64,000 nucleotides of DNA from Elusimicrobiota bacterium. Lineage in GTDB: Bacteria; Elusimicrobiota; Elusimicrobia; FEN-1173. The notes under the pieces are model-generated. The model was not told the origin of the DNA, searched no databases, and was given only the letters and a program-made list of their open reading frames with translations. Positions 17,173 to 25,879 of this stretch are shown here, piece after piece. The stretch covers positions 248,001-312,000 of the forward strand of contig JADJZR010000002.1 of assembly GCA_016715645.1 (NCBI GenBank). The letters run 5' to 3'. A program made the translations under genes and the position numbers. Every line of letters starts with the position of its first letter. Position 1 is the stretch's first letter.

Positions 17173-18408
17173 TTAAACCGCCGGGACTTTTTTTGCTGTT
17201 GATCGAACAGTGGGCAGAATCACCGTTTCTCGGGGCGAACGCATCTCGTAACGAATTCCACGCCAGGTGATTTTGTTCGTGAACATGGAATTGATGGTGT
17301 TGATCAGGCTCAAGAACGGCGCCAACGACGCGGCGAACATGTAGTGCCACTTCAGGCGAGCAAGGGAATCGGACAGTTGGGGCAACATTTCCCGCACCGC
17401 CCCCAACAACCACAGGGCGTTCACCCATTGGAGCGGGATCATCAGTAAACAGGCGGACCCCATGAGCGGGTTGAGCCCACCCACAACCAACCATACGGCC
17501 ATGCTGGCCAGGCCGAAAATCATGAAAAAACACCCCAAAGAATGGCCGATGGCCGCGCTCCACCACAGGGAAGGCATGTACACCCTCGAAATCACTGATT
17601 GTCGATTCGTGTATTCCACTGTTTGGGCCAAGGTCGACGATTCGTGGGTCACTCCCACACAACTGGGGACGAACATCGTTTCCAACCCCAGCGCTCGCAC
17701 TTCCAGCGTTAACGTCAGATCGTCCGACAGGGTTTGGTCCCAGGCCTCAGACATGTGGGCCCGTTCAAAAACAGAGCGGCGGATGGCAGTGGCCGCGCCT
17801 GAACAGAAATTCCAATGGCTGTCCGCGATGAAGGTCAACGCCCCGGCGTTCCAGATGCTTCTGAGCATAGACCCCAAAGAGGGGCTGGGAGGAGCGTACC
17901 ACTGGTATCCCGTGGTGGCACCCACCTGGGGGAGGACCAACGGGGCCGTCAGCCGACGCACAAACCCCACGTCCGGCCGCAGGTCCGAATCCGCAAACAC
18001 GAATATGTCCGCGGATTTCCCCACAAATTCCACCGCCCGCAACAGATTCGTGATCTTTTGCGCACGCCCATTGTAGATCCCCGCCACAATGCGATACGCT
18101 TTCACCTTCCCGGCATTCTCCTCAATTGCGGCATCTATTTTCGGGCAGGCGGGATCGTCCGCTGTGGCCACGGAAAACACCAGTTCCAGAAATGGGTAAT
18201 CCTGGTCAAAGAAGGCTTGCAGGTTATCCCGAAACCCCGGATCAATGCCCTTACAGGGCAAAATCAACGCCACCCGCTTCCTTGGACGGGGGTACAAAAT
18301 ATTCCCGAGGTCTTTCACCTGGTTTCGAAACCGTGCGGTCAAAAACAACGGGATCAACCCAAAGGCCACTGACAGCGCCACCAATATCCCAGCGATAGTG
18401 AGGTTCAT
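17173..18408 (-). CDS. membrane glycosyltransferase, GT2/GT21 (ceramide glucosyltransferase-like)
   Basis: This 411-residue protein has an N-terminal membrane helix and a cytoplasmic GT-A domain. The domain contains LPCKGID, the nucleotide-sugar-binding D-x-D region FADSDLRP, an acceptor motif SDDLTLTLE, and NRQSVISRVY in the place of the (Q/R)xxRW motif. At least three C-terminal membrane helices follow. This order fits HpnI/ceramide glucosyltransferase-like enzymes that glycosylate membrane lipids. The exact acceptor cannot be deduced. The downstream neighbour is a response regulator. Confidence 0.75.
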   Translation of the reverse strand: MNLTIAGILVALSVAFGLIPLFLTARFRNQVKDLGNILYPRPRKRVALILPCKGIDPGFRDNLQAFFDQDYPFLELVFSVATADDPACPKIDAAIEENAGKVKAYRIVAGIYNGRAQKITNLLRAVEFVGKSADIFVFADSDLRPDVGFVRRLTAPLVLPQVGATTGYQWYAPPSPSLGSMLRSIWNAGALTFIADSHWNFCSGAATAIRRSVFERAHMSEAWDQTLSDDLTLTLEVRALGLETMFVPSCVGVTHESSTLAQTVEYTNRQSVISRVYMPSLWWSAAIGHSLGCFFMIFGLASMAVWLVVGGLNPLMGSACLLMIPLQWVNALWLLGAVREMLPQLSDSLARLKWHYMFAASLAPFLSLINTINSMFTNKITWRGIRYEMRSPRETVILPTVRSTAKKVPAV

Positions 18409-18534
18409 GATTGGCCTCCAAACACCAACGTCATGTGTTGCCTTTTTTTAGGGTAGAAATACCCAAAAAAGAATTTAACAATGAGGGACGGATTTTTAAT
18501 GAACAACATAACCTTGGGTGCTTCGAATCCTGAG

Positions 18535-19254
18535 TCAATTTCGTTTCCCCAACATGCCAGGAGCGACGCGATAGAAGGCCATAGACGTTCCCGGCATCCA
18601 TGAATCCATGTAAGTCGGTTCCTTGTAAAACATGGGTTCCAGACCTTCTTCCGGCCCAATCCTCACGAGGGCCTTTTCAGACAAGACGTTTGTGTGGTAA
18701 GGCACATGGAGCCTATGAAGTATGCCTTCCGAGCGTCTCAAGTCAATTCCCTCCGAACGGGGGGTGGTAATGCATAATCGCCCTTCTGGTTTCTTTAATT
18801 TGTTTAAACAATGCAAAAACTGCAGTGGGTCTTCATCGTGTTCAATGGTGTCCATGCTGATCACCCAATCGTATTGGCGTTGGAGTGTGGCGGGATCTTT
18901 GTAGAAAGTAACGTAGGGGTCATACCCTGTGCAGAGACCATATCCTCGTTCCCGCAAGAAGACCAAAAATAAGCCTTGGTTACACCCATAATCGAGAATG
19001 GTGTGTTCTCTTTGTAGTCCAGCCTGAACCAGCCCTTTCAGGAGCATTCCATACCAGGCTCTTAGAAAGTAATCGATTTTTTGGTTTCGAATGGGGTAGT
19101 TCGCGTAGTATTCGGGCAGATTGTTTATCCGCTCGGTTTGGAGGGATTGGCAGTGGGCACACCGTTCCACCCGAAAATACCGATCCCGATATTGGCGCAC
19201 ATTGCATCGAACCATTTGTGACTCGGCCGGTTCGGCGTTTTCTCCGCAGACCAC
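18535..19254 (-). CDS. class I SAM-dependent methyltransferase with N-terminal zinc ribbon
   Basis: The N-terminus has paired cysteines (VVCGEN...CAHCQSL) forming a probable zinc ribbon. A methyltransferase fold follows: ILDYGCNQGLFLVFLRERGY (SAM-binding glycine motif), YDPYVTF, and WVISMDTIEHDEDPLQFL. The last is the Asp-His region found in UbiG-like and sugar/lipid methyltransferases of polysaccharide loci. The coordinate start is a GTG. The reading frame is open further upstream and includes LACVVC, so a non-ATG start a few codons earlier is possible. A palindromic repeat separates it from the divergent kinase. Confidence 0.7.
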   Translation of the reverse strand: MVCGENAEPAESQMVRCNVRQYRDRYFRVERCAHCQSLQTERINNLPEYYANYPIRNQKIDYFLRAWYGMLLKGLVQAGLQREHTILDYGCNQGLFLVFLRERGYGLCTGYDPYVTFYKDPATLQRQYDWVISMDTIEHDEDPLQFLHCLNKLKKPEGRLCITTPRSEGIDLRRSEGILHRLHVPYHTNVLSEKALVRIGPEEGLEPMFYKEPTYMDSWMPGTSMAFYRVAPGMLGKRN

Positions 19255-19292
19255 GCAAGCCAGTCTCTTTAGAGTTTTTACCGATACAGATG

Positions 19293-19398
19293 CTCTCCTC
19301 TTGGGAGAGGGCAGGGTGAGGGGAATATTTTCACGTCGAAAGAATACCCAATTCCCTCATCCGCCCCTTCGGGGCACCTTCTCCCTAGTGGAGAAGGA
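19293..19398. repeat. dispersed palindromic repeat, copy B (intergenic)
   Basis: Two half units are present: CTCCTCTTGGGAGAGGGCAG (19295-19314 region) and CCCTCATCCGCCCCTTCGGG (about 19354-19373). They are separated by AT-rich sequence. They match the arms of copies A and H, but the order is rearranged. The copy lies between the divergent methyltransferase and kinase genes, so it may overlap their 5' regulatory region. Confidence 0.85.
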
Positions 19399-19474
19399 AG
19401 GGTTTCCTTTGTTGTCGGAGACGACAGGTGGCCTGAATAGTTGCAATTTTACCAGGAATGGGAGGAAACTGATC

Positions 19475-21187
19475 ATGCGCCTTGCGCCGAAATTTATTTT
19501 GGTTTCGCTGGGGATCGCCCTTTTGCCGTTGGGGTGGGCGGGGGTTCAACTCACCCGATCCCTGGACCGTTCCCTTCGGTCCGCCACCGAACGTTTGCAA
19601 CAGACCTTGGCCCAACGGGCGGCCGATACTCTTCAAAACCGCATGGACAGCGTGGTGGATTTTCTCACCGTTGCCCGCGGGATGATTTCGTTTTCAGGAA
19701 AAAATGTCCCAGTATCGACATTGGAAACTGTTATGAACAATACCCCGATCTTGACGGACCTCTGGGTCTATGACCTCGCTGGAAAAGAACGGGCGGCGGT
19801 TCACCGGTTTGGTTCCTCGGCGGGGGTTGCTCCAAAAGAATGGGCCAACGCCAAGCGGGCCATCGGCCAACGGGGCTATTTTGCTTATCCGGTGGAAGGA
19901 ACCCGGGGCGGGCCGCCGCAGTTGGTGGGCGTGGTTCCGCTCAACGACGAGGCGTTAAACACCACGGGCTATTTGGCGGCGCGCGTGAGTTTGGTGGTGT
20001 TGGGCGAAACGCTTCGCGGGCTTGATTTGGGCGTGAACGGGCGGGCGTTCCTGCTGGACAAAAACAATGGGGTGTTGGCCAGTTCGCTTTCTGAACGGGA
20101 CATTAAATCGCGGTTTCGCCCGCCGCTCGCCTGGAGCGATCCCCAGTGGAGTCGGGGAGAGTATGTGGGCTACGACGGTCAAAAGGTGTTTGGGGCGCAG
20201 GCTCTTTTGCCGGAACATCGTTGGCGCGTGATTTTTGAACAGCCGTCAGCGGACGCGTTGCAAATGGTGGCCCAGGCCCGACACGGGATTCTGGTGACCT
20301 TGGCCGCGGCCGCGGCGTTCGCTGTTCTGTTGGCCGGACTGTTAAGCGGATGGGTGGTTCGGCCGCTCAAAATGTTCGTTCATGTGGTTCGAAAAATGAA
20401 GGGGGGAGAATTTGACTCGCTTATCGATGTGCGGTCCCGCGACGAGATGGGCGACATTGCTCAGGCCTTGCGAGAAGCCCAGCCGGAACTGGAAAAGCGC
20501 GTGCGGGATTCTCTGTTGGGCCGCATGTCCCGCATGATCGGCCACGATTTGCGGACCCCGGTGGAAGCTCTCCGCAACTCCCTCGATGCCATCGTGCCCC
20601 ATGTGGAAAGCGCTGACGAAACGGCGGTACGGCATTTTAAGCTCAGCTACCGCACGCTGGATTGGATCAGCGATTACGTGGAGGACATGTTGACGGTTGG
20701 ACGCGACCGCGCGCCGGTTGCGCGAATGGCGTCACTGAACGACCTGGTTCGACACGTGTTGGAACGCTTTCATGTGACGGAAGGGGTTTCGTTGGTTCAA
20801 CAATTGAGGGATCCCGTCCCCTTGGTTCCGATCGACGAACGGGAGGCCCGTCGGGCCGTCGCCAACGTGATTAAAAACGCTTTAGAAGCGGTGAGCGAAT
20901 CGGGAACCGTCACCGTTTCCACCCACGCCGATGAAGAGGGAGTTTTCGTCCGCGTGAAGGACACGGGGCCCGGCTTGTCGGAAGAGAAAAAACGGCATCT
21001 CTTTGAAGAGTTCACCACGAAAGAATCTGGCACGGGATTGGGCTTGTTGGTCATCAAGAAAGTGATGGACAAACACAAGGGCCGCGTTGCTATCCAAAGC
21101 GCGGTGGGTCAAGGCACTACCGTGGACCTGATTTTCCCGCGTAATAACAAATCCGGTCTTCAGTGTGTAGGTCTTTTGGAGCCGTAA
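19475..21187 (+). CDS. sensor histidine kinase with extracellular Cache-like domain
   Basis: The start at 19475 is chosen for the GGAGG ribosome site 8 nt upstream. In-frame codons before it run into repeat sequence. Order: N-terminal helix (ILVSLGIALLPLGWAGVQL); a periplasmic Cache-like sensor of about 270 residues; a second helix (GILVTLAAAAAFAVLLAGLL); HAMP; an H-box GHDLRTPVEALRNS; an N-box AVANVIKNALEAV; a G1 box DTGPGLSEEK; and a G2 box GTGLGLLVIKKVM. It is 570 residues long. No response regulator follows on this strand. A lipoprotein gene begins about 100 bp downstream. Confidence 0.88.
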   Translation: MRLAPKFILVSLGIALLPLGWAGVQLTRSLDRSLRSATERLQQTLAQRAADTLQNRMDSVVDFLTVARGMISFSGKNVPVSTLETVMNNTPILTDLWVYDLAGKERAAVHRFGSSAGVAPKEWANAKRAIGQRGYFAYPVEGTRGGPPQLVGVVPLNDEALNTTGYLAARVSLVVLGETLRGLDLGVNGRAFLLDKNNGVLASSLSERDIKSRFRPPLAWSDPQWSRGEYVGYDGQKVFGAQALLPEHRWRVIFEQPSADALQMVAQARHGILVTLAAAAAFAVLLAGLLSGWVVRPLKMFVHVVRKMKGGEFDSLIDVRSRDEMGDIAQALREAQPELEKRVRDSLLGRMSRMIGHDLRTPVEALRNSLDAIVPHVESADETAVRHFKLSYRTLDWISDYVEDMLTVGRDRAPVARMASLNDLVRHVLERFHVTEGVSLVQQLRDPVPLVPIDEREARRAVANVIKNALEAVSESGTVTVSTHADEEGVFVRVKDTGPGLSEEKKRHLFEEFTTKESGTGLGLLVIKKVMDKHKGRVAIQSAVGQGTTVDLIFPRNNKSGLQCVGLLEP

Positions 21188-21291
21188 CAAATTCAGAATT
21201 AATTCAGCCTTTTTTCAATGCCCGTCCAGGCTTCCCGATTAAAATAGGACAAGAAGAGCGCACCCTTCTCATTTCCGAATTGGGAGGAATC

Positions 21292-21915
21292 ATGAAAAAA
21301 GTTCAGTTCATTGTCTTGGCCTGCCTGGTCGGCTTCACGGCCGCCTGCAGTCAAGGGTTTAAAGACCGGTTGTTTGGAACAGACAGTTCGTCTGAATCGT
21401 CCTCTGGAAATCCCGGAGTGGAAAATCCGTCCACGGACGTTGCCCTGATGCAAAAAGTGGCGGCGGACATTTCCGCTGAATTAAGTCCGTCCCAACCGGA
21501 GGGGGCCGTGGCGATATCGTCCGGAGCTTGCGTCCCAGGCCCGATCACAATTAAAACCTCCAGCTACACGATCCCCAACCGCGTGTATGGATCTTCCCGC
21601 CAGTATGTGCTCAACGGCGTCACATACTTCACAGCAAACAATTACTACACCACGGGTGGCACGTTGGTTTACACCTACGAATACAACGGCACCTGCCTGA
21701 GCAAATTCCAAATCAACGGGGGGTATTCGGCGGAGGGAAGCAGTTACGTCCATTGGTATGCCGGAACCGGGCCGGTCCGTTTTCAATATTACTATTACAC
21801 CTACAAATACACTTACACCGGAAACCGGCTTGAAATCGAAGGATACTACTCATTGAGCACGGAAACGGGAACAACGAAATACCCGATCAAGGTTTCCATC
21901 CCCATCGGACAATAA
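21292..21915 (+). CDS. secreted lipoprotein of unknown function
   Basis: The signal peptide ends in a lipobox (LVGFTAAC, Cys at residue 18), so it should be lipid-anchored. A Ser-rich linker follows. The second half is very rich in Tyr and Thr (YYYYTYKYTYTGNRL and similar), predicted beta-strand rich, and may form a small sandwich. No family is recognised. The ATG has a GGGAGGAAT ribosome site. An earlier in-frame start at 21163 would lack a signal peptide. A strong intrinsic terminator lies 16 bp after the stop codon. Confidence 0.75.
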   Translation: MKKVQFIVLACLVGFTAACSQGFKDRLFGTDSSSESSSGNPGVENPSTDVALMQKVAADISAELSPSQPEGAVAISSGACVPGPITIKTSSYTIPNRVYGSSRQYVLNGVTYFTANNYYTTGGTLVYTYEYNGTCLSKFQINGGYSAEGSSYVHWYAGTGPVRFQYYYYTYKYTYTGNRLEIEGYYSLSTETGTTKYPIKVSIPIGQ

Positions 21916-21930
21916 AAATAAAAACATCAA

Positions 21931-21980
21931 ACCCTGTCTCCAACCCAGGATGTCTTGGGTTGGAGACAGGGTTTTTTATT
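21931..21980 (+). terminator. intrinsic (Rho-independent) terminator after the lipoprotein gene
   Basis: A perfect 17-bp stem is formed by 21931-21947 (ACCCTGTCTCCAACCCA) and 21956-21972, with an 8-nt loop, followed by TTTTTA. It is the clearest terminator in the window. Confidence 0.95.
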
Positions 21981-22000
21981 TCACAAAAACTCCGCGCGGC

Positions 22001-22038
22001 TTGACAACAAGACGATAGGGTTATACGATAGGTATAAC
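22001..22038 (+). promoter_or_regulatory. promoter with overlapping operator-like palindrome for the toxin-antitoxin locus
   Basis: A consensus -35 TTGACA (22001-22006) is followed at 17 bp by TACGAT (22024-22029). The -10 region lies inside a perfect 7-bp inverted repeat, GTTATAC-GATAG-GTATAAC (22020-22038). A GGAGGG ribosome site and the ATG at 22054 follow. Such an arrangement is typical of autoregulation by an AbrB-like antitoxin, which is the first gene here. Confidence 0.65.
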
Positions 22039-22053
22039 TTTAAAGGAGGGATT

Positions 22054-22291
22054 ATGTTCATGAAAGTTCAAAAAGCGATTCGCGCGACAGATGAACATCG
22101 ACATTGGCGATCGGGTGGAGGTGTGTGTGGCCCGAGATGGCCGTCGGTTAAAAATATCTCCCCCTCCCTGCCGAGGCAAACCCTCTTCCCTGGCTGGATC
22201 GCTCTCCCATTACCGTCGGCATCGGCGTCATTTCCCGAACCGACAGGAAATGCATCGGGCGCTGGAGGCGGGATTGGCCGATGCCCTCTAA
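22054..22291 (+). pseudogene. AbrB/MazE-like antitoxin, apparently damaged
   Basis: The first frame starts MFMKVQK, as in AbrB/SpoVT-type antitoxins. The next frame carries MNIDIGDRVEVCVARDGRRLKI, the second half of the same swapped-hairpin fold. The two halves are out of frame, and the usual middle piece (around W-G-N-S-L-x-x-R-I-P) is missing, so an internal deletion of a few tens of bases is likely. The second frame runs to a stop at 22289-22291, overlapping the PIN toxin start by 11 bp. If truly broken, toxin control must have changed. Confidence 0.5.
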
Positions 22292-22703
22292 GCTTCCCCT
22301 GATCGACACCAACGTCATTATTCGGTATCTGGTTGAAGACCCAAAATTAGTTAAACCGGCCTATAAGGGAGTTTTCAGTTTTTTCCCTAAGATCGAAGCG
22401 GGACTTCTGGCCGTGGAAATGGTGGACCTGGTGGTTTTTGAGGTGTTTTTCGTTTTGACACGACTTTACCGCGTCCCTCGCAGAGAGGCAGCGGCAAAAC
22501 TTGAACAATTGATCGAATTCAAAGGAATAGTCACCAGAAACCGGTCTGTCCTTCGAAATTGCCTTCGGCTACTCCAAACGCGTTCCCTGGACCTGGTGGA
22601 CGCTTTCCTTTTGGCGGTTTCCCAAGAAAAAGGAGTCCGGGGAATTTACTCCTTTGATTCCGACCTGGCAAAAGCTGGTCTTTCGTTATTAAAAATCGAG
22701 TAA
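22281..22703 (+). CDS. PIN-domain ribonuclease (VapC-type toxin)
   Basis: This 140-residue protein has the PIN acidic residues: LIDTNVIIRYL (Asp at residue 8), EMVDLVVFEVFFVL (Glu), SLDLVDAFLLAVS (Asp) and IYSFDSDL (Asp). All four metal-coordinating positions appear present, so an active endoribonuclease is plausible. The family cleaves tRNA or rRNA. The ATG overlaps the antitoxin-like frame upstream, the usual VapBC-type coupling. It converges on the bd-like oxidase gene, with only 9 bp between stop codons. Confidence 0.8.
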   Translation: MPSKLPLIDTNVIIRYLVEDPKLVKPAYKGVFSFFPKIEAGLLAVEMVDLVVFEVFFVLTRLYRVPRREAAAKLEQLIEFKGIVTRNRSVLRNCLRLLQTRSLDLVDAFLLAVSQEKGVRGIYSFDSDLAKAGLSLLKIE

Positions 22704-22712
22704 CCGCCCGCC

Positions 22713-24086
22713 CTATTTTTTTTCCGGCCGCTCCTCTTCTTCGCTGAAGGTTGTTTTTCCGGCGCCGACTTCCAAGAGATAGTCGGCGGCCAGTTTTAAC
22801 CCGGCGTCCCCCACGTGGGCCATGGAGGGCATTTGCTGGTAATCCGCCCTCTTTTTTCCTGGGGTTTTGGCCCAAGCCACAATCGCGGCGGGGTTTCCCT
22901 TATAAAGCGAATGGATTTCTTCAAGGGGGGGGCCGACCCGCTTGGTTCCCGGGACATGGCATGAGGCGCAGTTTTGGAAGAAAACAGACCGACCGGTGGG
23001 GGGCCCCGACCGATCTCCGCCCGCGGTCAGCCCCGCCGCCAATCGCATCTGAACACCCCGCTCCAACGCGCGAAATTCTTCTGTGCGCCGCATCATTTTT
23101 TCCATCAATGGATAAACCGCCGCTTCCCGGTAGAGATGCCGTCCAGTGCCCATCAAGAGGACGATCACGGAAAACAATCCGGTGATCGGCCAGAACCATT
23201 TTCCAATCACGGCATCGGGGGACCGCATTTCTTTGTAGAGCATGTGCAAAAGACCCAGAGCGAGGACGGCCCCCGTCCAAATCAGGATCCAGACCCCCAC
23301 CGTCAACGCCCGGGTCGGAAGAGTGAAAAAGAGAACGGGGCCGAAAACAAACTGCATCGCCGTAAACCCAAACACGAGCGTGTAAAAAATCCGCTTTATT
23401 TCCGGCCGGGTAAATTCGGGAAGCTTTTGTTCAACCGGAAAACTCCGACGTCCGAGCCAAGCCACCAGAAACAGGCCCGTCGCGGCGTTACACGCGGCAA
23501 AAAAGTGAAAATAGCGGGGGAAAACGTTTCCGATTTTCAGGGAAGACAAAAATCCTTTGACCTCGGTCCAATGTTCCGGAAACAACATTAAATTAATGTT
23601 GGAGAGGAAAACAAACGGGATGAGAAGGAAAAACAACGCGCAAACGAACCCCAGGGCCACGTGCCTTATCTTCCGCGGTCCGGTCCAGGTATCCCAGGTG
23701 TACTTATGCAGATAGGTTAGAAGAAAAGCCACCGTGATGGTGGGAACAAGCGACCACCAGGCGTGCGCGGTCAAAACGTTGGCCGTATAGAACGCGTGGG
23801 TGTAAACGAGACTGATGCACAGGAGAGGACCAACCCCCAGAACCACAGCGAGACTTTTGTTGACGGTGATCGTCGCGGCGATTTCTTTGGCCAGCCGGTC
23901 GTAGCGAGGATGTTTCAGTCCGAGCCATTCAAAAATCAATGTCCACAGGGACCCGCCCACCACCAAGTTGATAAACAGAATGTGGGCCAGAAAAAACAGC
24001 ACCAACAGAATTTTTAAAAGCATTTCCGGTAAAGGCAATGGCAACATCAAATCCCGCGGAACGGGAAAAACCAGTGCGGACAACAT
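22713..24086 (-). CDS. cytochrome bd-like membrane protein fused to a cytochrome c domain (second paralog)
   Basis: This 457-residue protein has about eight to nine membrane helices and a C-terminal class I cytochrome c domain (NCASCHVPGTKRVGPPLEEI). The membrane part is a paralog of the upstream gene product: YTWDTWTG...RKIRHVALGF parallels YYVTWDKLTG...RKKWHVALG. It has a His in RYFHFFAACNAATGLFL where the bd-oxidase family keeps a heme b ligand. Such cytochrome c-fused bd-like proteins are known from Nitrospira-type genomes and are proposed terminal oxidases. Here it closes the alternative complex III operon, overlapping the upstream gene by 1 bp. Oxidase activity is not proven. Confidence 0.7.
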   Translation of the reverse strand: MLSALVFPVPRDLMLPLPLPEMLLKILLVLFFLAHILFINLVVGGSLWTLIFEWLGLKHPRYDRLAKEIAATITVNKSLAVVLGVGPLLCISLVYTHAFYTANVLTAHAWWSLVPTITVAFLLTYLHKYTWDTWTGPRKIRHVALGFVCALFFLLIPFVFLSNINLMLFPEHWTEVKGFLSSLKIGNVFPRYFHFFAACNAATGLFLVAWLGRRSFPVEQKLPEFTRPEIKRIFYTLVFGFTAMQFVFGPVLFFTLPTRALTVGVWILIWTGAVLALGLLHMLYKEMRSPDAVIGKWFWPITGLFSVIVLLMGTGRHLYREAAVYPLMEKMMRRTEEFRALERGVQMRLAAGLTAGGDRSGPPTGRSVFFQNCASCHVPGTKRVGPPLEEIHSLYKGNPAAIVAWAKTPGKKRADYQQMPSMAHVGDAGLKLAADYLLEVGAGKTTFSEEEERPEKK

Positions 24087-25561
24087 TAGTTACCTTCCTT
24101 TAACTGCTCAGATCCCTCACCCTGCCCTCTCCCAAGAGGAGAGGGAAAATCTTTGTTTTCCTTCCCTTCAATTTGAGGGATCGACACACCGGCGGACTGG
24201 GCCCCGTGGATCGTTCGGGGCCGGGCTTTCAAATCCACCAGAAAAGCGGCGAGGGCCTCTGCCTCCTTGGCACTGCCCGGAAACGGCGGCATGTAGGGCC
24301 GCGCGGTGTGCATGGTGCGGATAAAGGTTTTTAATGCGGTGGGGTCCCACTGATCGCCGTACAGAGCGTTAAACTTGTTGACCACGCCGTTCAAACCCGT
24401 CGAGGTGTGGCACCGGGAACAGGCCAGAAGAAAAATGTCCTCGCCCGCTTCAATCTTGTTTTCCTCCGTAACGGTACGGTGCCGGGCGTAAGTGGCGTAG
24501 GTCAAAAGGCCGTCCCGTTGAAAAATCGGCATTTCATTTACCCGGATGCCGTTGGCATACATGTAGCCCGGGATAATGTAGGGTTTTCGGACGAACTCCC
24601 GAGCCCGCTCGAAATGGCCCAGAATCCAAAGCCCCATAAAAAAAGAGACCAACAGAAAGACCGTGGGAACCCGCCGCGGAGAAACGGTCCCCCACACCGA
24701 GACCAAAACGAGAGATACCGCAAACCCCGCTACGATCCAAAGAAATTGCCCATGCCATTGGGAAAATTTCATGCTCAACAAGGCCACGGACACGTTCTGT
24801 TTCATAAATTCCGGTACCACCCTCCAATACCACAGGGCCCCGAGGGCCACAAAGGGGATCCAGGCCAAGATCCACAATGACACTCTCCGGAGCGTAACCG
24901 CGCGGAGATCGGAATCTTTTTTTGTGAACAGCGACAACATGAACAACACCATCAAACCGCCGGTCACCATGGAATAGCTGGTCCGAAACGCCAATTGGGG
25001 CAGGTAGATGGGGTTCAAGATGGCCCCCAACAGGTCCACTTGGGGCGTCACGACGTCCGAGACCCATTGGCCGGGATTCATCATAAAGCCCAGGATCGCC
25101 GTAATGACCGCCATGGTGATCCAAGAAAAAGCCGCCAGGGCGGCGCCCAAGGCCACGTGCCATTTTTTACGAACGCCGGTCAGCTTGTCCCATGTCACGT
25201 AGTAAAAGACGATGAGAATAACCTCGATAATAAAAATGATCCACTCAAAGGCCCAAGCGGAAAAAAAGACCCGGAGAAGGCTTCCGATCCCAAAGGGGGC
25301 GATCAAGGCGGCGGTTAACCAAATGCCCACCCCCGTCAGGGCGCCCAACGTGGTGGTGATCAGAAAAAGGAGAAACGTAATCTTCCGGGCCAGAGCATCC
25401 AACGCCGGAAGGCCTTTGCGCAGGGCCCACCATTCCAGGAGCACCACGATCGGATAAGCCCCCACCGCGAACGGATGGTTGATAAGAACATGAACGATCG
25501 CCACCAAGGCCATCAACATCCGGTTGCCGATGTGGTCGAGGAAGAAAAGAGGGAAATCCAT
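24086..25561 (-). CDS. cytochrome bd-like membrane protein fused to a cytochrome c domain (CydA-like)
   Basis: This 491-residue protein opens with His-rich helices (IVHVLINHPFAVGAYP). It contains FEWIIFIIEVILIVFYYVTWDKL, which aligns with the CydA helix holding the quinol-oxidase glutamates and GWDRL. The second Glu is kept and the first is displaced by one residue. A CydA-type GWxxxEVGRQPW quinol loop is not seen. A C-terminal cytochrome c motif (CSRCH) suggests that it takes electrons from a cytochrome, not from quinol. The last ~30 residues (KENKDFPSPLGRGQGEG) come from a palindromic repeat inserted near the 3' end. It is encoded directly after the alternative complex III genes. Confidence 0.72.
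   Translation of the reverse strand: MDFPLFFLDHIGNRMLMALVAIVHVLINHPFAVGAYPIVVLLEWWALRKGLPALDALARKITFLLFLITTTLGALTGVGIWLTAALIAPFGIGSLLRVFFSAWAFEWIIFIIEVILIVFYYVTWDKLTGVRKKWHVALGAALAAFSWITMAVITAILGFMMNPGQWVSDVVTPQVDLLGAILNPIYLPQLAFRTSYSMVTGGLMVLFMLSLFTKKDSDLRAVTLRRVSLWILAWIPFVALGALWYWRVVPEFMKQNVSVALLSMKFSQWHGQFLWIVAGFAVSLVLVSVWGTVSPRRVPTVFLLVSFFMGLWILGHFERAREFVRKPYIIPGYMYANGIRVNEMPIFQRDGLLTYATYARHRTVTEENKIEAGEDIFLLACSRCHTSTGLNGVVNKFNALYGDQWDPTALKTFIRTMHTARPYMPPFPGSAKEAEALAAFLVDLKARPRTIHGAQSAGVSIPQIEGKENKDFPSPLGRGQGEGSEQLKEGN
24102..24168. repeat. dispersed palindromic repeat, copy C (3' end of CDS 24086-25561)
   Basis: It reads AACTGCTCAGATCCCTCACC then CTCTCCCAAGAGGAGAGGGA and ends in TTTTCCTTCCC on the plus strand. 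It is a shortened copy of the family. In the host gene (minus strand) it encodes GKENKDFPSPLGRGQGEGSE immediately before the stop, so it extends the protein without disrupting the cytochrome c domain. Confidence 0.88.
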
Positions 25562-25879
25562 TTAACGAGCCTCCGATGGGGACGCGGGGCGATGGGGAAA
25601 ACCATCGGCCAGCGCGGCTTCTTTCGCCCTTTCGACAGGGACCGCGACCCGACCGCGGGTTCGGTCCCGCCAAGCGTAAGAGGATAACGCCGCGTCTTCG
25701 GCCTGATGAAGTTTGGCCATTTCCGCAATCAAATCAACCGCAGGAGGTTCGGCTGAAGACACCGTCCGAGGAGTGGTCCGCCAGAACAGGGTGAAGCCAA
25801 CGCTCAGTCCCGTCAAAAGGACCAGAACCCAAAATATTTTCCACAGTAACGACCGGAGGTTCAATGGAGAGGGCGTCAT
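25562..25879 (-). CDS. single-helix membrane protein between ACIII and the bd-like pair (ActG-position)
   Basis: This 105-residue protein has one membrane helix (FWVLVLLTGLSVGFTLFW) and a soluble C-terminal part. That part contains LHQAEDAALSSYAWRDRTRGRVAVPVERAKEAAL, similar to the Y-G-W-x-D-x-x-x-G-x-x-x-x-P-x-x-R-A-M pattern of small proteins encoded beside respiratory oxidases in many bacteria. The ATG at 25879 overlaps the actF stop codon. An upstream open frame (to 26179) is only the shadow of actF. The position after actF fits an ACIII accessory subunit, but the function is unproven. Confidence 0.65.
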   Translation of the reverse strand: MTPSPLNLRSLLWKIFWVLVLLTGLSVGFTLFWRTTPRTVSSAEPPAVDLIAEMAKLHQAEDAALSSYAWRDRTRGRVAVPVERAKEAALADGFPHRPASPSEAR

